Shown here piece after piece: positions 9,987 through 19,104 of a DNA stretch of 64,000 bases. The stretch comes from Thiomicrospira sp. WB1. Its GTDB lineage: Bacteria; Pseudomonadota; Gammaproteobacteria; Thiomicrospirales; Thiomicrospiraceae. Position numbers and translations under genes: made by a program. Position 1 is the stretch's first letter; every line of letters begins with the position of its first letter. Where the stretch lies: assembly GCF_001507535.1 (NCBI RefSeq), contig NZ_LQBN01000003.1, positions 248,001-312,000 on the forward strand, read 5' to 3'. The notes below the pieces were generated by a model. That model made no database searches, was not told the origin of the DNA, and saw only the letters and a list, made by a program, of their open reading frames with translations.

Positions 9987-10005
9987 CAATTTCGAACATC
10001 GCCCA

Positions 10006-11577
10006 TCAGGGCAGCATAATTCCGCGAATGGTGAAGTAGATCAGGGCGGCCAGAATGCCGGAGGCGGGGACCGTGATCACCCAGGTGGCGACGATTTTCA
10101 GGAAGGCGGAACGCTTGACCAGTTCTTTTTGATAGACCTTGTTCAAGGATTTGCGTTCTTTTTTGGTCAGGACGGTGCTCTCTTTGTGTTCCTTCAGTTC
10201 GGCCAGCATCCACTTTTTGTCTCCAAAGCTGGCTTTGTCAAAACGCTCGATAAAGGCTTCGACTTCGGCCTGCTCATAGCCTGAGTGCGCATCGCGAATT
10301 TCCTGCAACGTTTTGGCATAAGAGCGTTTGAGATACTCGCGCAAAAAGCCGACCCCAAAGATGCCGCCCACGGCAATGTGCGTCGAGCTGACCGGCAACC
10401 CCAGCTTGGAGGCGACGATCACAGTGATGGCGGCGGCCATGGCGATGGAAAAGGCACGCATCTGATCCAGTTCGGTGATTTCCGAGCCCACGGTTTTGAT
10501 CAGCTTGGGACCATAGAGCAGCAATCCCAAACTGATCCCCAGCGCCCCAATCAACAATACCCAGAATGGAATTTGGGCCTGCCCGGAAACCGCTGAGGTA
10601 TTCAGTGCATCCGAGATGGCCGCCAGCGGCCCGACGGCGTTGGCCACGTCATTGGCACCGTGGGCAAAGCTCAGCAGGGCGGCGGCAAAGATAAGAGGGA
10701 TCGTGAAAAGGGTATTGATGCTGGCTTTGTCATTGGCCAGACCGTCGGCTTGGCGCTGAATCATCGGTTTAACGATCAGGTAGACCCCGGTGGCAATCGC
10801 CAGGCCGATCAGCAAAGCGGTGGTAAAGTCCACCGCGATGATTTTTTTCAGTCCTTTGAGGACCAGGTAGCTGGAAAAGGCCCAGGCCATCAGTGCCACC
10901 AGAATTGGGATAAGGCGTTTGCCTGCGGCCTTCATATCATCCTGGTAGGTGATGCCACGCTTGATCCAGTAGAGAAAGCCTGCGGCAATCAAACCGCCAA
11001 TGACCGGCGAAATCACCCAGCTGGCGGCAATGGCCCCCATCTGATCCCAGTTGGCAATGTGCCAGCCGCCCGCGGCAATCCCGGCACCGAGGACACCGCC
11101 GACGATGGAGTGCGTGGTGGACACTGGCGCCCCCATGGCGGTCGCCAGATTCAGCCAAAGGGCCCCGGACAGCAGGGCGGCCATCATTAACCAGATAAAG
11201 GTTTGGCTGTCGGCGATCATCTGCGGGTCAATGATGCCCTTTTTTACGGTGTTGATCACATCGCCCCCGGCGATGATGGCACCGGCCGATTCAAAAATCG
11301 CGGCCAGGATGATGGCGCCGGTCATGGTCAGAGCCTTGGAACCCACCGCGGGGCCGACATTGTTGGCGACATCGTTGGCGCCAATGTTCATGGCCATGTA
11401 ACCGCCAATCATGGCGGCGATGACCAGCTCGATGTGGACATGTCCGCTGCCCACCTGCATATTGGTGGAAAACAACATGATCAGGATAATAAACAGCAGC
11501 CCCGTGCCTAAGCGAAACATCTCCCGACGACCTTTTTTGGTCGCGCCTTCAATGTCATTGACGTTTTTGAATTCCAT
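10006..11577 (-). CDS. PiT-family inorganic phosphate transporter
   Basis: A 523-residue multi-pass inner-membrane protein of the PiT (PNaS) family, which import phosphate with low affinity using a proton or sodium gradient. The two inverted family signatures are visible: GANDVANNVGPAVGS near the N-terminus and GANDVANAVGPLAAI in the second half, plus the paired STTHSIVGG and SSTHIAVGG motifs. An upstream in-frame start would add 32 residues, but the ATG at 11577 (MEFKNV) gives a normal N-terminus. It is divergent from pstS across a region with Pho-box-like repeats. Co-ion and exact substrate cannot be read from the sequence. Confidence 0.92.
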   Translation of the reverse strand: MEFKNVNDIEGATKKGRREMFRLGTGLLFIILIMLFSTNMQVGSGHVHIELVIAAMIGGYMAMNIGANDVANNVGPAVGSKALTMTGAIILAAIFESAGAIIAGGDVINTVKKGIIDPQMIADSQTFIWLMMAALLSGALWLNLATAMGAPVSTTHSIVGGVLGAGIAAGGWHIANWDQMGAIAASWVISPVIGGLIAAGFLYWIKRGITYQDDMKAAGKRLIPILVALMAWAFSSYLVLKGLKKIIAVDFTTALLIGLAIATGVYLIVKPMIQRQADGLANDKASINTLFTIPLIFAAALLSFAHGANDVANAVGPLAAISDALNTSAVSGQAQIPFWVLLIGALGISLGLLLYGPKLIKTVGSEITELDQMRAFSIAMAAAITVIVASKLGLPVSSTHIAVGGIFGVGFLREYLKRSYAKTLQEIRDAHSGYEQAEVEAFIERFDKASFGDKKWMLAELKEHKESTVLTKKERKSLNKVYQKELVKRSAFLKIVATWVITVPASGILAALIYFTIRGIMLP

Positions 11578-11707
11578 GCAATTTTGGTCCCATTTACATC
11601 TCTGCCAACAGTGAGCGGAATTGTATAAAAAAACCCGTGCTGATTGGGGCAATTTATGACAATTATGTTGCAAAGTGTCGGATGTCTGCTTGTTTTTCGT
11701 TGATTTG

Positions 11708-11747
11708 TGTCATCTATTTGTAAAATTTGTTTCATCTGACTGTTACG
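11708..11747 (+). promoter_or_regulatory. Array of four Pho-box-like repeats, pit/pstS
   Basis: Four 7-bp units follow each other at an exact 11-bp step: TGTCATC, TGTAAAA, TTTCATC and TGTTACG, separated by 4-bp spacers. This matches the geometry of tandem PhoB sites. A CATAAT -10-like hexamer lies at 11757-11762, so the array occupies the -35 position of a pstS promoter. The divergent pit gene shares the region. Confidence 0.6.
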
Positions 11748-11839
11748 CCGTTTCCGCATAATGCACCTTGTCTGTTTTGTTGTACAGGCTTTCATTCATC
11801 ACAGGATGAGTCGAAACCTTTAATTTCAGGAGTAAGGTA

Positions 11840-12808
11840 ATGAAGCGCAAACTTTTGATCGCAATGGGCTTGGCCGCCTCAATGGCCTCAACAACGGCGA
11901 TGGCTGTGGAAGTCGATGCCAACATCCCCGAGTACAAAAAAGTCTCCGGCATTTCCGGTAACTTCTCATCCGTCGGCTCTGACACCCTGGCCAATCTGAT
12001 GACGCTGTGGGCCGAAGAGTTCAAGCGTATGTATCCCAATGTGAACATCCAGATTCAGGCGGCCGGCTCGTCCACGGCGCCACCAGCGTTGACCGAATCC
12101 ACGTCGAACGTGGGGCCAATGAGCCGTAAGATGAAAGCCAAAGAAGAAGCCATGTTTGAAAAAGAGCACGGTTACAAGCCAACGCCCATCGGTGTGGCCA
12201 TCGATGCCTTGGCGGTTTATGTGCACAAAGACAACCCAATCAAAGGTCTGAGCATCCCTCAGGTGGACGCGATCTATTCCAGCACGCGCAAGTGCGGCAT
12301 GAAAGACGACATCAAAACCTGGGGTGATGCCGGCATGAGCGGTGACATGGCCGACAAGAGCATTCAGTTGTATGGTCGCAACTCAGTGTCCGGTACCTAT
12401 GGTTACTTCAAGAAGATCGCTCTGTGTAAAGGCGACTACAAGTCATCTGTGAACGAGCAGCCTGGTTCCGCTTCCGTGGTTCAGTCCACCGCGACTTCTT
12501 TGAACGGCATCGGTTATTCCGGCATTGGCTATAAGACCGCTGGTGTGCGTGCCTTGCCTCTGGCCAAGAAAGAAGGCGGGAAATTTGTTGAACCCACGCC
12601 GAACAATGCGCTGAACGGCACCTACCCGCTGGCGCGTGTGCTCTATGTATACGTCAACAAAAAGCCAAACGAAAAGCTGGATCCGCTGACACGTGAGTTC
12701 ATGAACCTGGTGCTGTCACAGCAAGGTCAGAAAACGGTTGTGAAGGATGGGTACATTCCTCTGCCAGCCAACATGGTTGAAAAATACCGTGCTAAGCTGA
12801 ACAACTAA
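11840..12808 (+). CDS. pstS: Phosphate-binding periplasmic protein PstS
   Basis: A 322-residue secreted phosphate receptor for the Pst transporter. The first 22 or so residues form a signal peptide (KRK start, hydrophobic core, cleavage after AMA). The mature part shows PstS-type phosphate contacts, including [11 protein letters not shown] near the N-terminus, [11 protein letters not shown] and [14 protein letters not shown] strong AGGAGTAAGG ribosome site precedes the ATG. It is unusual that pstS is separated from pstCAB by the regulatory genes and pit, so it has its own promoter and terminator. Confidence 0.95.
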   Translation: MKRKLLIAMGLAASMASTTAMAVEVDANIPEYKKVSGISGNFSSVGSDTLANLMTLWAEEFKRMYPNVNIQIQAAGSSTAPPALTESTSNVGPMSRKMKAKEEAMFEKEHGYKPTPIGVAIDALAVYVHKDNPIKGLSIPQVDAIYSSTRKCGMKDDIKTWGDAGMSGDMADKSIQLYGRNSVSGTYGYFKKIALCKGDYKSSVNEQPGSASVVQSTATSLNGIGYSGIGYKTAGVRALPLAKKEGGKFVEPTPNNALNGTYPLARVLYVYVNKKPNEKLDPLTREFMNLVLSQQGQKTVVKDGYIPLPANMVEKYRAKLNN

Positions 12809-12835
12809 AACGTTCTATCCTCCCGGATAGGTTTA

Positions 12836-12863
12836 AAGCCCTCCTTGAGAGGGCTTTTTTTTT
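12836..12863 (+). terminator. Intrinsic terminator of pstS
   Basis: Stem AAGCCCTC / GAGGGCTT around a CTTGA-type loop, followed by a run of nine T residues. A smaller hairpin (CTATCC-TCCC-GGATAG) lies just before it at 12815-12830. Confidence 0.9.
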
Positions 12864-12875
12864 GCCTGGGTTTTG

Positions 12876-12887
12876 ACCAGGCCTGGT
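12876..12887. repeat. Dispersed palindrome, copy 4
   Basis: The core is extended to a perfect 24-bp palindrome (12870-12893) with TTTTG/CAAAA arms. It lies between the pstS terminator and the convergent ferredoxin gene. Confidence 0.92.
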
Positions 12888-12899
12888 CAAAACGGATGA

Positions 12900-13151
12900 T
12901 CAGACCAGTTCGATTTCCACATCGCCCAGTGGGATCACGCTGCAGGTTAGAACATGGCCGTTTTCCGGTTCATACACCGTGTCCTGAATCGCTTCCACAT
13001 TGCCTGAGACCAGTTTGACTTCGCAGGCACCGCAATTGCCGCCCCGGCAGCTGTATGGCATATCAAACCCAGCTTCGTCCAGCGCATCCAGTAATGAAAA
13101 ATGTCCTTCAAACTCGGCCTCACCTTGTCCGACCACGTGAATCTTGCTCAT
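12900..13151 (-). CDS. Plant-type [2Fe-2S] ferredoxin
   Basis: An 83-residue soluble electron carrier. The cluster ligands are seen as CRGGNCGACEVKL (three Cys in the Cx4Cx2C spacing) and a fourth Cys in VLTCSV about 30 residues later, the pattern of plant-type ferredoxins. It resembles the stand-alone ferredoxin YfaE, which serves class I ribonucleotide reductase, and short ferredoxins fused to oxygenases. No reductase or oxygenase is adjacent, so the electron partner is unknown. Confidence 0.9.
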   Translation of the reverse strand: MSKIHVVGQGEAEFEGHFSLLDALDEAGFDMPYSCRGGNCGACEVKLVSGNVEAIQDTVYEPENGHVLTCSVIPLGDVEIELV

Positions 13152-13261
13152 GAAATCCGTCCTTTTGTTGGGTCATCAAAAACTTTTATAAAACGATTGT
13201 GCGCGGCCCATTTTACCGTAAAATAGTGCGCCATTGCATGCATTCAAAGAGGGTTCCGAAC

Positions 13262-14092
13262 ATGACCTGGCAAGGGTTTCAAGCACACTTTCAGCGTATT
13301 CGCGACAACAAGGCGTTCGAGCTGTTTGTGATCACCGTGATCATTCTGTCTTCCCTGATGATCGGGGTGCGGACTTATCCGCTGCCGGATGCGGCCATGA
13401 GCTTTTTATGGGTGATGGATTATGCGGTGACGCTGTTCTTTCTGATTGAGATCATCATCCGCATGGCCGCGGAAGACCGATTGCGCGATTTCTTTAAAAA
13501 GGGCTGGAATATTTTCGATTTCACCATCGTGGTGGTGAGCCTGATCCCATTGGATGACGCCGAGTACGCGCTGATTGCGCGCATGTTGCGCTTGTTCCGG
13601 GTGATGCGTCTGATTTCCTTCATTCCTGAGTTGCGGGTGCTGGTCACAGCCTTGATTAATGCGTTGCCGCGCATGGGCTATGTGGCTTTGCTGATGTTCA
13701 TCATCTTTTATCTGTATGCGGTGGTGGGCACGCTGTTGTTTGCCAAGATCAACCCGGTGTTGTGGGGCGATCTGGGGACGGCATTGTTGACGCTGTTTCG
13801 GGTGGCGACGTTTGAGGACTGGACCGATGTGATGTATGAGACCATGGAGGTCTATGCCTTAAGCTGGATTTATTACCTGACGTTTATCTTTTTCTCGGCG
13901 TTTGTGTTTTTGAACATGATGATTGGGATTGTGGTGGAAGTGCTGGATGAGGAGCACAAAAAGATGCTGGCGGCGGAAAAAGCACTGGAAGAATCAGAGC
14001 ATCAGAGCCAGCAGGACGACATGCAGGCTCAGATCGAGGCACTGAACCGCAAAATGGATTTGTTGTTGGCGCAGAAAGGTGCGGGCCAGTGA
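13262..14092 (+). CDS. Voltage-gated-type ion channel subunit
   Basis: A 276-residue inner-membrane protein with the six-helix ion-transport fold: four helices of a voltage-sensor domain, then a pore domain. S4 carries arginines at three-residue steps (ARMLRLFRVMRL). The pore loop has the selectivity-filter sequence TFEDWTD between two helices, comparable with the single-domain bacterial sodium channels (NaChBac/NavMs type). The C-terminal 45 residues are charged and probably form the tetramerising coiled coil. The ATG at 13262 is chosen because GAGGG precedes it; an earlier start would add 21 residues. Ion selectivity is not certain. Confidence 0.85.
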   Translation: MTWQGFQAHFQRIRDNKAFELFVITVIILSSLMIGVRTYPLPDAAMSFLWVMDYAVTLFFLIEIIIRMAAEDRLRDFFKKGWNIFDFTIVVVSLIPLDDAEYALIARMLRLFRVMRLISFIPELRVLVTALINALPRMGYVALLMFIIFYLYAVVGTLLFAKINPVLWGDLGTALLTLFRVATFEDWTDVMYETMEVYALSWIYYLTFIFFSAFVFLNMMIGIVVEVLDEEHKKMLAAEKALEESEHQSQQDDMQAQIEALNRKMDLLLAQKGAGQ

Positions 14093-14122
14093 CCCGAGCC
14101 TGATCTGTGCATCAGGAAACGG

Positions 14123-14668
14123 TTACCAGACCAGAAGCTTGAAGCCTTCTTCCTGCAACTCCATCAGGGCTGCCGCGCCGACTTCGGCGTATTCGGCAAA
14201 GGGGCGCATGTCGCCATGGCTTAGATGGAGCGTGTTCATGGTGTTGCCACAGGCAATCCAGCGCACGTCATAATCTCTGGCAAAGCTGCCGATGCGCTCA
14301 TAGGCCAAGTCTTCCACCGGTTTTTGCGGGTCTTTGGTCAGGGCGTGAATGCCGGGGCCGATGGCCACCACGGCGATGTCCACGTTGTCACCGTACTTCT
14401 GAATCATGGCCTTGATCGAGTTGAGAATGCTGGTGTGGTAGGCGGGGTCGTCCTGATTCCACATATAGACCGCATGGTGTTCGGCCGGGTCACCCGGAAA
14501 ACGATCAGACGGCGGGTCCTGCAGCTCGGGAACGGGCTTGAGGCGAGCGTTGTTGTCCTCGTTGGTCGGGTCAGCCGCGTGCGCCTGAAAACTGGCCAAG
14601 GTCAGCGCCAGACTGAAGCCGCTGATGAGAATCTTTGACAGAAATGAAGATGGTTGGTTTGATAGCAT
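14123..14668 (-). CDS. Secreted DsrE-family protein
   Basis: A 181-residue protein with a signal peptide (hydrophobic stretch, cleavage after SFQAHA). The remainder matches the DsrE/DsrF-like fold, with a central VDIAVVAIGPGIHALTKD strand-loop and a single Cys in WIACGNTM at the position used by sulfur-carrier relatives. The GGGAGG ribosome site decides the ATG at 14668 over an ATG nine codons earlier. Exported DsrE-like proteins occur in sulfur-oxidising bacteria, but a role in sulfur trafficking is only inferred. It is divergent from the bolA-like gene. Confidence 0.8.
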   Translation of the reverse strand: MLSNQPSSFLSKILISGFSLALTLASFQAHAADPTNEDNNARLKPVPELQDPPSDRFPGDPAEHHAVYMWNQDDPAYHTSILNSIKAMIQKYGDNVDIAVVAIGPGIHALTKDPQKPVEDLAYERIGSFARDYDVRWIACGNTMNTLHLSHGDMRPFAEYAEVGAAALMELQEEGFKLLVW

Positions 14669-14706
14669 AAAGCCTCCCTGAAACGATGGCACCATGATAA
14701 TCGACG

Positions 14707-15021
14707 ATGAGTAATCTGACTATGAGTTTAACCCAACAAATTGAAAATACCGTGCAAAACACCTTCGATCCCGAGGTCTTGACGCTGGAGAATGAATCCG
14801 ATCAGCACGCGGGCCCCGCCCCGGAATCTCACTTTAAGCTGACGCTGGTGTCGGCTGAGTTCAACGGGCAAAGTCGCGTTAAACGCCATCAGGCGGTGTA
14901 CAAAGCACTGGCGTCACTGATGCCGCAATTTCATGCCCTGGCTTTGCACACCTATACACCTGAAGAATGGACGCAACGGGGCCAGGCGCCGGATTCGCCG
15001 CCTTGTCAGGGTGGTCATTGA
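14707..15021 (+). CDS. BolA-family protein
   Basis: A 104-residue cytoplasmic protein. The C-terminal half has the BolA signature: SHFKLTLVSAEFNGQSRVKRHQAVY, here split as a beta strand, the FxGxSRVxRH turn, and a helix, ending in HALALHTYTPEEW. BolA proteins bind [2Fe-2S] clusters with monothiol glutaredoxins and influence iron-sulfur maturation or the cell envelope. The His of RVKRH is a conserved cluster-ligand candidate. Translation may start at 14707 or at the ATG at 14722; neither has a strong ribosome site. Confidence 0.88.
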   Translation: MSNLTMSLTQQIENTVQNTFDPEVLTLENESDQHAGPAPESHFKLTLVSAEFNGQSRVKRHQAVYKALASLMPQFHALALHTYTPEEWTQRGQAPDSPPCQGGH

Positions 15022-15040
15022 GATCGATTTGGCTATTTTG

Positions 15041-15052
15041 ACCAGGCCTGGT
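15041..15052. repeat. Dispersed palindrome, copy 5
   Basis: Extended to a perfect 22-bp palindrome (15036-15057) with TTTTG/CAAAA arms, in the 52-bp gap between the convergent bolA-like gene and tesA. Confidence 0.92.
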
Positions 15053-15073
15053 CAAAAACGGGTCGCATGGCGT

Positions 15074-15799
15074 TCAGTCCGTCTGCAAAAGCGCCTCAAT
15101 GTCTGGCCAGAGGTAATTCAGAATCACCGGTTGGGCGTCGGCATTGGGATGCAGGCGGTCGTCCTGCATCAGTTCCGGTTTGAGCGCCACAGGCTTTAGA
15201 AAGAACGGCACCAGCGCAGCCCCGGTGCGTTCGCTGACCTCCACAAACGTCTGTTGCAGCAGGCGATCGTAAGCCGGGCCGTAATTGCTGGGCACGCGTA
15301 TCCCCAGTAGCAGCACCTGAGCCCCTTGTTGCTGGCTCTGTTCCACCATCTTCATCAGATTGCTCCGGGTCGCGCGCAGATTTTGTCCGCGCAAAGCGTC
15401 GTTGGCCCCCAGCTCCAAAATCACCCAATCAGGCTGGTGTCGGGCCAACAGTGGCGGCAGGCGGTTTTTTCCGCCGGAGGTGGTCTCACCGCTCAGACTT
15501 GCATTGACGACTTGGATGTTGCTCTGCGCCTGCGTCAGTTTTTGACGCAGCAGCGCCACCCAGCCCTGTTGCGTGTCCAATCCATAGGCGGCGCTCAAAC
15601 TGTCGCCAAAGACCAGAAGAGTGCCGTGGTCACTGAGTTTGGGTTTTGGTTGGGCTTGCGTTACACTTGAGTAACTTAAACCGATTCCCAACAAAAGCAG
15701 AACCAGCCATGCTAGCGAGCCCAGCCGCCGACCCCAGACAGGAGTTTGTGCGGCGCGGGCCTGGCCCTGGCAACTGATTTGGCATTGAGAGACACCCAT
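15074..15799 (-). CDS. tesA: SGNH esterase / multifunctional acyl-CoA thioesterase TesA
   Basis: A 241-residue exported hydrolase. A hydrophobic segment near residues 26-44 is the signal peptide core, with an unusually long 25-residue N-terminal tail. The four SGNH blocks are present: GDSLSAAYG (nucleophile Ser), a Gly in LSGETTSGG, GANDALRG, and DRLHPNA with the catalytic Asp and His. The family cleaves acyl-CoA, esters and lysophospholipids in the periplasm. The ATG at 15799 has AAGGA seven bases upstream. It overlaps head-to-head with ybbA: both ATGs lie in the same CATG. The divergent tesA/ybbA-ybbP order matches E. coli. Confidence 0.9.
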   Translation of the reverse strand: MGVSQCQISCQGQARAAQTPVWGRRLGSLAWLVLLLLGIGLSYSSVTQAQPKPKLSDHGTLLVFGDSLSAAYGLDTQQGWVALLRQKLTQAQSNIQVVNASLSGETTSGGKNRLPPLLARHQPDWVILELGANDALRGQNLRATRSNLMKMVEQSQQQGAQVLLLGIRVPSNYGPAYDRLLQQTFVEVSERTGAALVPFFLKPVALKPELMQDDRLHPNADAQPVILNYLWPDIEALLQTD

Positions 15800-16553
15800 G
15801 ACTGATCCTTCTGATTCATCCAATACTGACCGAGACCCCGTCCTGAAGCTGGATCAGGTCGGCTTTTGTGTGCCCCAGCAGTCGCAGACCCCGTCTGACG
15901 ATGGGCGCGCGGCCGAGCCGGGATTGCTTCGTATATTAAAGGGCTGTGACTTACGTGTCCAGCGTGGTGAGAGCGTCTCCATCATTGGACGTTCCGGGTC
16001 GGGCAAGTCCACCTTGTTGTCCTTGATGGCGGGGCTGGCGTTGCCCACTGAGGGCAATGTGCATTTGTTGGGTCAGTGCCTGAACCGTCTGCAGGAAGAT
16101 CAGCGGGCAGCGGTGCGGGCCCAGGCGGTCGGGTTTGTGTTTCAGAACTTTCAGTTGATGCCCAGCATGAGCGCGCTGGAAAACGTGCTCATGCCGTTGG
16201 AGCTTTTTCAGATGCCGCAGGCGCGCGAACGAGCTTTGGCGGCGCTCGATCAGGTCGGGCTGTCAGAGCGGGTGCATCACCGGCCAGCGCAATTGTCGGG
16301 CGGTGAGCAGCAACGGGTGGCGCTGGCACGGGCCTTTGTCACCGAACCTGATGTGTTGTTTGCCGACGAGCCGACCGGCAATCTGGACGAGGTGACCGCC
16401 GGCCATGTTCAGGAGCTGCTGTTTGATCTGAATGCTCGCACCCATACCACGCTGGTGCTGGTGACGCACGATAAAGCCTTTGCTCGCCATTGCCAAAAAG
16501 CGTATCAACTCACCGAAGGACGATTGGAGCCGGTGCATGCAACGAATGACTGA
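15798..16553 (+). CDS. ybbA: ABC transporter ATPase YbbA
   Basis: A 251-residue ATPase of the LolD/MacB class. Walker A is GRSGSGKST, the signature [15 protein letters not shown], and Walker [12 protein letters not shown], followed by LVTHD. It works with the YbbP permease encoded next, with which it overlaps by 17 bp. Type VII mechanotransmission ABC systems like this use ATP to move lipids or proteins at the envelope; the cargo of YbbAP is not settled. The start codon shares a CATG with divergent tesA and has only a weak GAGAGA upstream. Confidence 0.9.
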   Translation: MTDPSDSSNTDRDPVLKLDQVGFCVPQQSQTPSDDGRAAEPGLLRILKGCDLRVQRGESVSIIGRSGSGKSTLLSLMAGLALPTEGNVHLLGQCLNRLQEDQRAAVRAQAVGFVFQNFQLMPSMSALENVLMPLELFQMPQARERALAALDQVGLSERVHHRPAQLSGGEQQRVALARAFVTEPDVLFADEPTGNLDEVTAGHVQELLFDLNARTHTTLVLVTHDKAFARHCQKAYQLTEGRLEPVHATND

Positions 16554-19017
16554 TGCCGCAACCAGCGTTCGCTGGCTGTGGCGGGGGCTGAAAAAAGGCG
16601 ACTGGCTTTGGTTGATGCTGGCGGTGGTAATCGCCAGTGCGACCGTCACCTTTGTGGAGCGTCTGGGCGACACCGCGAAGGAAAGCATGGTGCGCAAAGC
16701 CGCGATGAATCTGGGTGCGGACACGGTGCTTGAGAGTTCGCGCCCGATTGGCGATCGCTGGCGGGCACTGGCCGAGCAGTTGGACCTGTCTGTGGCCGAG
16801 TCACAAACGCTGGTAACCATGGCCTCCGTGGACGACGCCAAAGGGGGCAGCGCGTTTCAGTTGGTGCGTCTCAAAGGCGTCAGCCCCAATCTGCCGCTGC
16901 GGGGCAGTGGCGACCTGCCTCGCATTCCAGCGCAGTCCAATCAGGTGTGGGCCGAGCAGGCGCTGGTGCCGCTGATGGGGTTGAATACGCAACCGCCCAG
17001 TTCGATTGTGCTCGGCAACCGCAGCTTTGAACTGGCCGCGACCTATGCGTCCAATCAATCGGGTCTGGGAATGACTGCCTTTGCCTACGAAATGCGCGTG
17101 GCACTGGACCAACTCGATCAAACCGGCCTGAAAGGGCCTGGCAGTCGGGTCAGTTACCATCTGTCGGTGGCCGGCGACGCGGCATCGGTGGAAGCCTTTA
17201 CTCGGGCTGTGCGCGAGGCCGATACGCCGAGTTTGGAGGTGCGTTCGGCTCAGTCACCGTCGGAGGACCTGGGGCAGGCGTTGGACACGGCCTGGCAGTT
17301 TCTGGATCTGGCCGGTTTGTCTGCGGTGTTGGTGGCCGGCCTGTCGATTCTGATTGCCAGCCGGTTTTACCTGGGGCGCTGGCAAAATATGATTGCCTTG
17401 ATGCGTGCCTTGGGCGCGACCCGTGCACGGATTACCCGTCTGTTTGCGGTGCAGCTGATGGCGCTGGCGCTGGGGGCGGCGTTGATCGGCGTCTTGTTGG
17501 GGCAGCTGTTGTTTGTTGCGGTGACGCCATTGCTGGCGCATTATTTTGACCCGTTGGTGCTGTCGGATTGGCGCGGCGTCAGTCTATATGGATTGCTGAT
17601 GGGGGTGTTGGTGTTGTGGAGCTTTGCTTGGCAGGCGTTTCGTCGTGCGGTGGCCACACCACCGGTGGCGCTTCTCAAAACCATCTCAGATGCGGTTCCC
17701 ATGCAACACTGGCTGGCGAGCCTGGGACTGATTCTGCTGGTGATGGCCCTGATCAGTGCCGGAAGCTGGTGGGTTCTCAGTGCGGTGGCCGTGATGGCTG
17801 GGTTGCTATATCTGGCCGCTCAGGTTCTGATCTGGGCGCTCAATCACTGGCAGCGTCACGCCAGTGGCTGGTTGAAACTGTCGATTGCGGCGTTGACGCG
17901 TTCACCGGGCCTGGTCAGAATTCAACTGATGTCGATCGGGCTGGTGCTGTTTGTGTTGATGCTGATGACGTTTGTGCGGGCCGATCTGATGACCAACTGG
18001 CAGTTGTCGCTGCCGGCGGACACCCCTGATACGTTTGTGATCAATGTTCAACCCGATCAAAAAGAAACGGTGATTCGGTTATTGAGCGAACGGGGCATCG
18101 ATACGGATCTGGTTCCGATGGCGCGCGGCCGTCTGGTGGCGGTCGAAGGCGCCCCGATTCGGGCCGAAGATCAGAGCTCTTCACGCGGCAAACGACTGCT
18201 TCAGCGTGAAGCCAATATCGCAGTGATGCCTTCACCGCCAGAGTACAACCGGATTGTGGCTCAGCGCTCTCAGGCTGAGCAGGCAGCCTCCGAGCTGCCG
18301 TTTGTGTCCGTCGAGCAGGGCATCGCCGAACTGTATGGCCTGAAACTCGGCCAGACGCTGACTTTTGATTTCAGTGGCCAGCGTCAGACTTATGTGATCA
18401 ACAGTCTCCGGGAGGTGACCTGGCAGAGTTTTCGGTTGAATTTCTTTTTTGTGGTGCAGCCGCAACCCTCAGGGTCGTTGCCGATTTCTTATTTGGGGAA
18501 TTTTGCTCTGTCACAAACGGATACCACGCCGCAGGCATTGATGCAGGTGATGGGGCGTGAGGCCCCTGGCGTGCTGGTGATCGATGCCGGCCGCATTATG
18601 GAACAGATTCAGACCATTATGCGTCAGGCCAGCTGGGCAGTTTCCGGGCTCTATGGGTTTACTCTGGCCGCCAGTCTGATTGTGCTGTTGACGGCAACCA
18701 TGGCCAGCCAGCAGAGTCGGATTCAAAGCTGGCTGTTGTTGCGCACCATTGGCGCTTCGCAAGTCACCGTGTTGAAAGTCGGGTTGATGGAGTTTGCGCT
18801 GCTGGGTGCTCTGGCCGGGTTGCTTGCGGCCACCTTCGCTCAGATCACTGGCTTGTTGATCAGTCAGTTTGTGCTGGAGATGACGCCACAGTTGAGCCCG
18901 ATGCTCTGGGCGCTGAGTGTGCTGCTGGGCAGCACGATTCTGGTGATCATGGGGTGGTTAACCCAGCGCCATTACCTGAAACTGACCCCTTCTGCGATGG
19001 CGCAGAGGTGGGGGTGA
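16537..19017 (+). CDS. ybbP: ABC transporter permease YbbP (FtsX-like)
   Basis: An 826-residue inner-membrane protein with the layout of YbbP: one helix near the N-terminus, a large periplasmic domain, three helices (about residues 255-380), further helices around 390-450, a second periplasmic domain, and a C-terminal FtsX domain with three helices. The FtsX-type helix ends with MRALGATRARI and the equivalent LLRTIGASQVTV are both visible. GGAG lies before the ATG at 16537, which overlaps ybbA; 16546 is an alternative start. It is the only permease partner for YbbA. Confidence 0.9.
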   Translation: MQRMTDAATSVRWLWRGLKKGDWLWLMLAVVIASATVTFVERLGDTAKESMVRKAAMNLGADTVLESSRPIGDRWRALAEQLDLSVAESQTLVTMASVDDAKGGSAFQLVRLKGVSPNLPLRGSGDLPRIPAQSNQVWAEQALVPLMGLNTQPPSSIVLGNRSFELAATYASNQSGLGMTAFAYEMRVALDQLDQTGLKGPGSRVSYHLSVAGDAASVEAFTRAVREADTPSLEVRSAQSPSEDLGQALDTAWQFLDLAGLSAVLVAGLSILIASRFYLGRWQNMIALMRALGATRARITRLFAVQLMALALGAALIGVLLGQLLFVAVTPLLAHYFDPLVLSDWRGVSLYGLLMGVLVLWSFAWQAFRRAVATPPVALLKTISDAVPMQHWLASLGLILLVMALISAGSWWVLSAVAVMAGLLYLAAQVLIWALNHWQRHASGWLKLSIAALTRSPGLVRIQLMSIGLVLFVLMLMTFVRADLMTNWQLSLPADTPDTFVINVQPDQKETVIRLLSERGIDTDLVPMARGRLVAVEGAPIRAEDQSSSRGKRLLQREANIAVMPSPPEYNRIVAQRSQAEQAASELPFVSVEQGIAELYGLKLGQTLTFDFSGQRQTYVINSLREVTWQSFRLNFFFVVQPQPSGSLPISYLGNFALSQTDTTPQALMQVMGREAPGVLVIDAGRIMEQIQTIMRQASWAVSGLYGFTLAASLIVLLTATMASQQSRIQSWLLLRTIGASQVTVLKVGLMEFALLGALAGLLAATFAQITGLLISQFVLEMTPQLSPMLWALSVLLGSTILVIMGWLTQRHYLKLTPSAMAQRWG

Positions 19018-19061
19018 GCCGGTTGGGTGAAAAATATCTCGACTCGGTGCAGGCAGAGCGC

Positions 19062-19089
19062 TTGAAACCACGGGCAATGTCGCTATAAT
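19062..19089 (+). promoter_or_regulatory. Sigma70 promoter of tRNA-Pro
   Basis: TTGAAA (19062-19067), a 16-bp spacer and a perfect TATAAT (19084-19089), placed 15 bp before the mature tRNA 5' end. Confidence 0.8.
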
Positions 19090-19104
19090 AGCGACTTCAA
19101 TAAT

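Noticed and set aside
14099-14116. Terminator between the ion channel and DsrE-like genes
   Set aside because: CCTGAT/ATCAGG can pair, but no T run follows on either strand.
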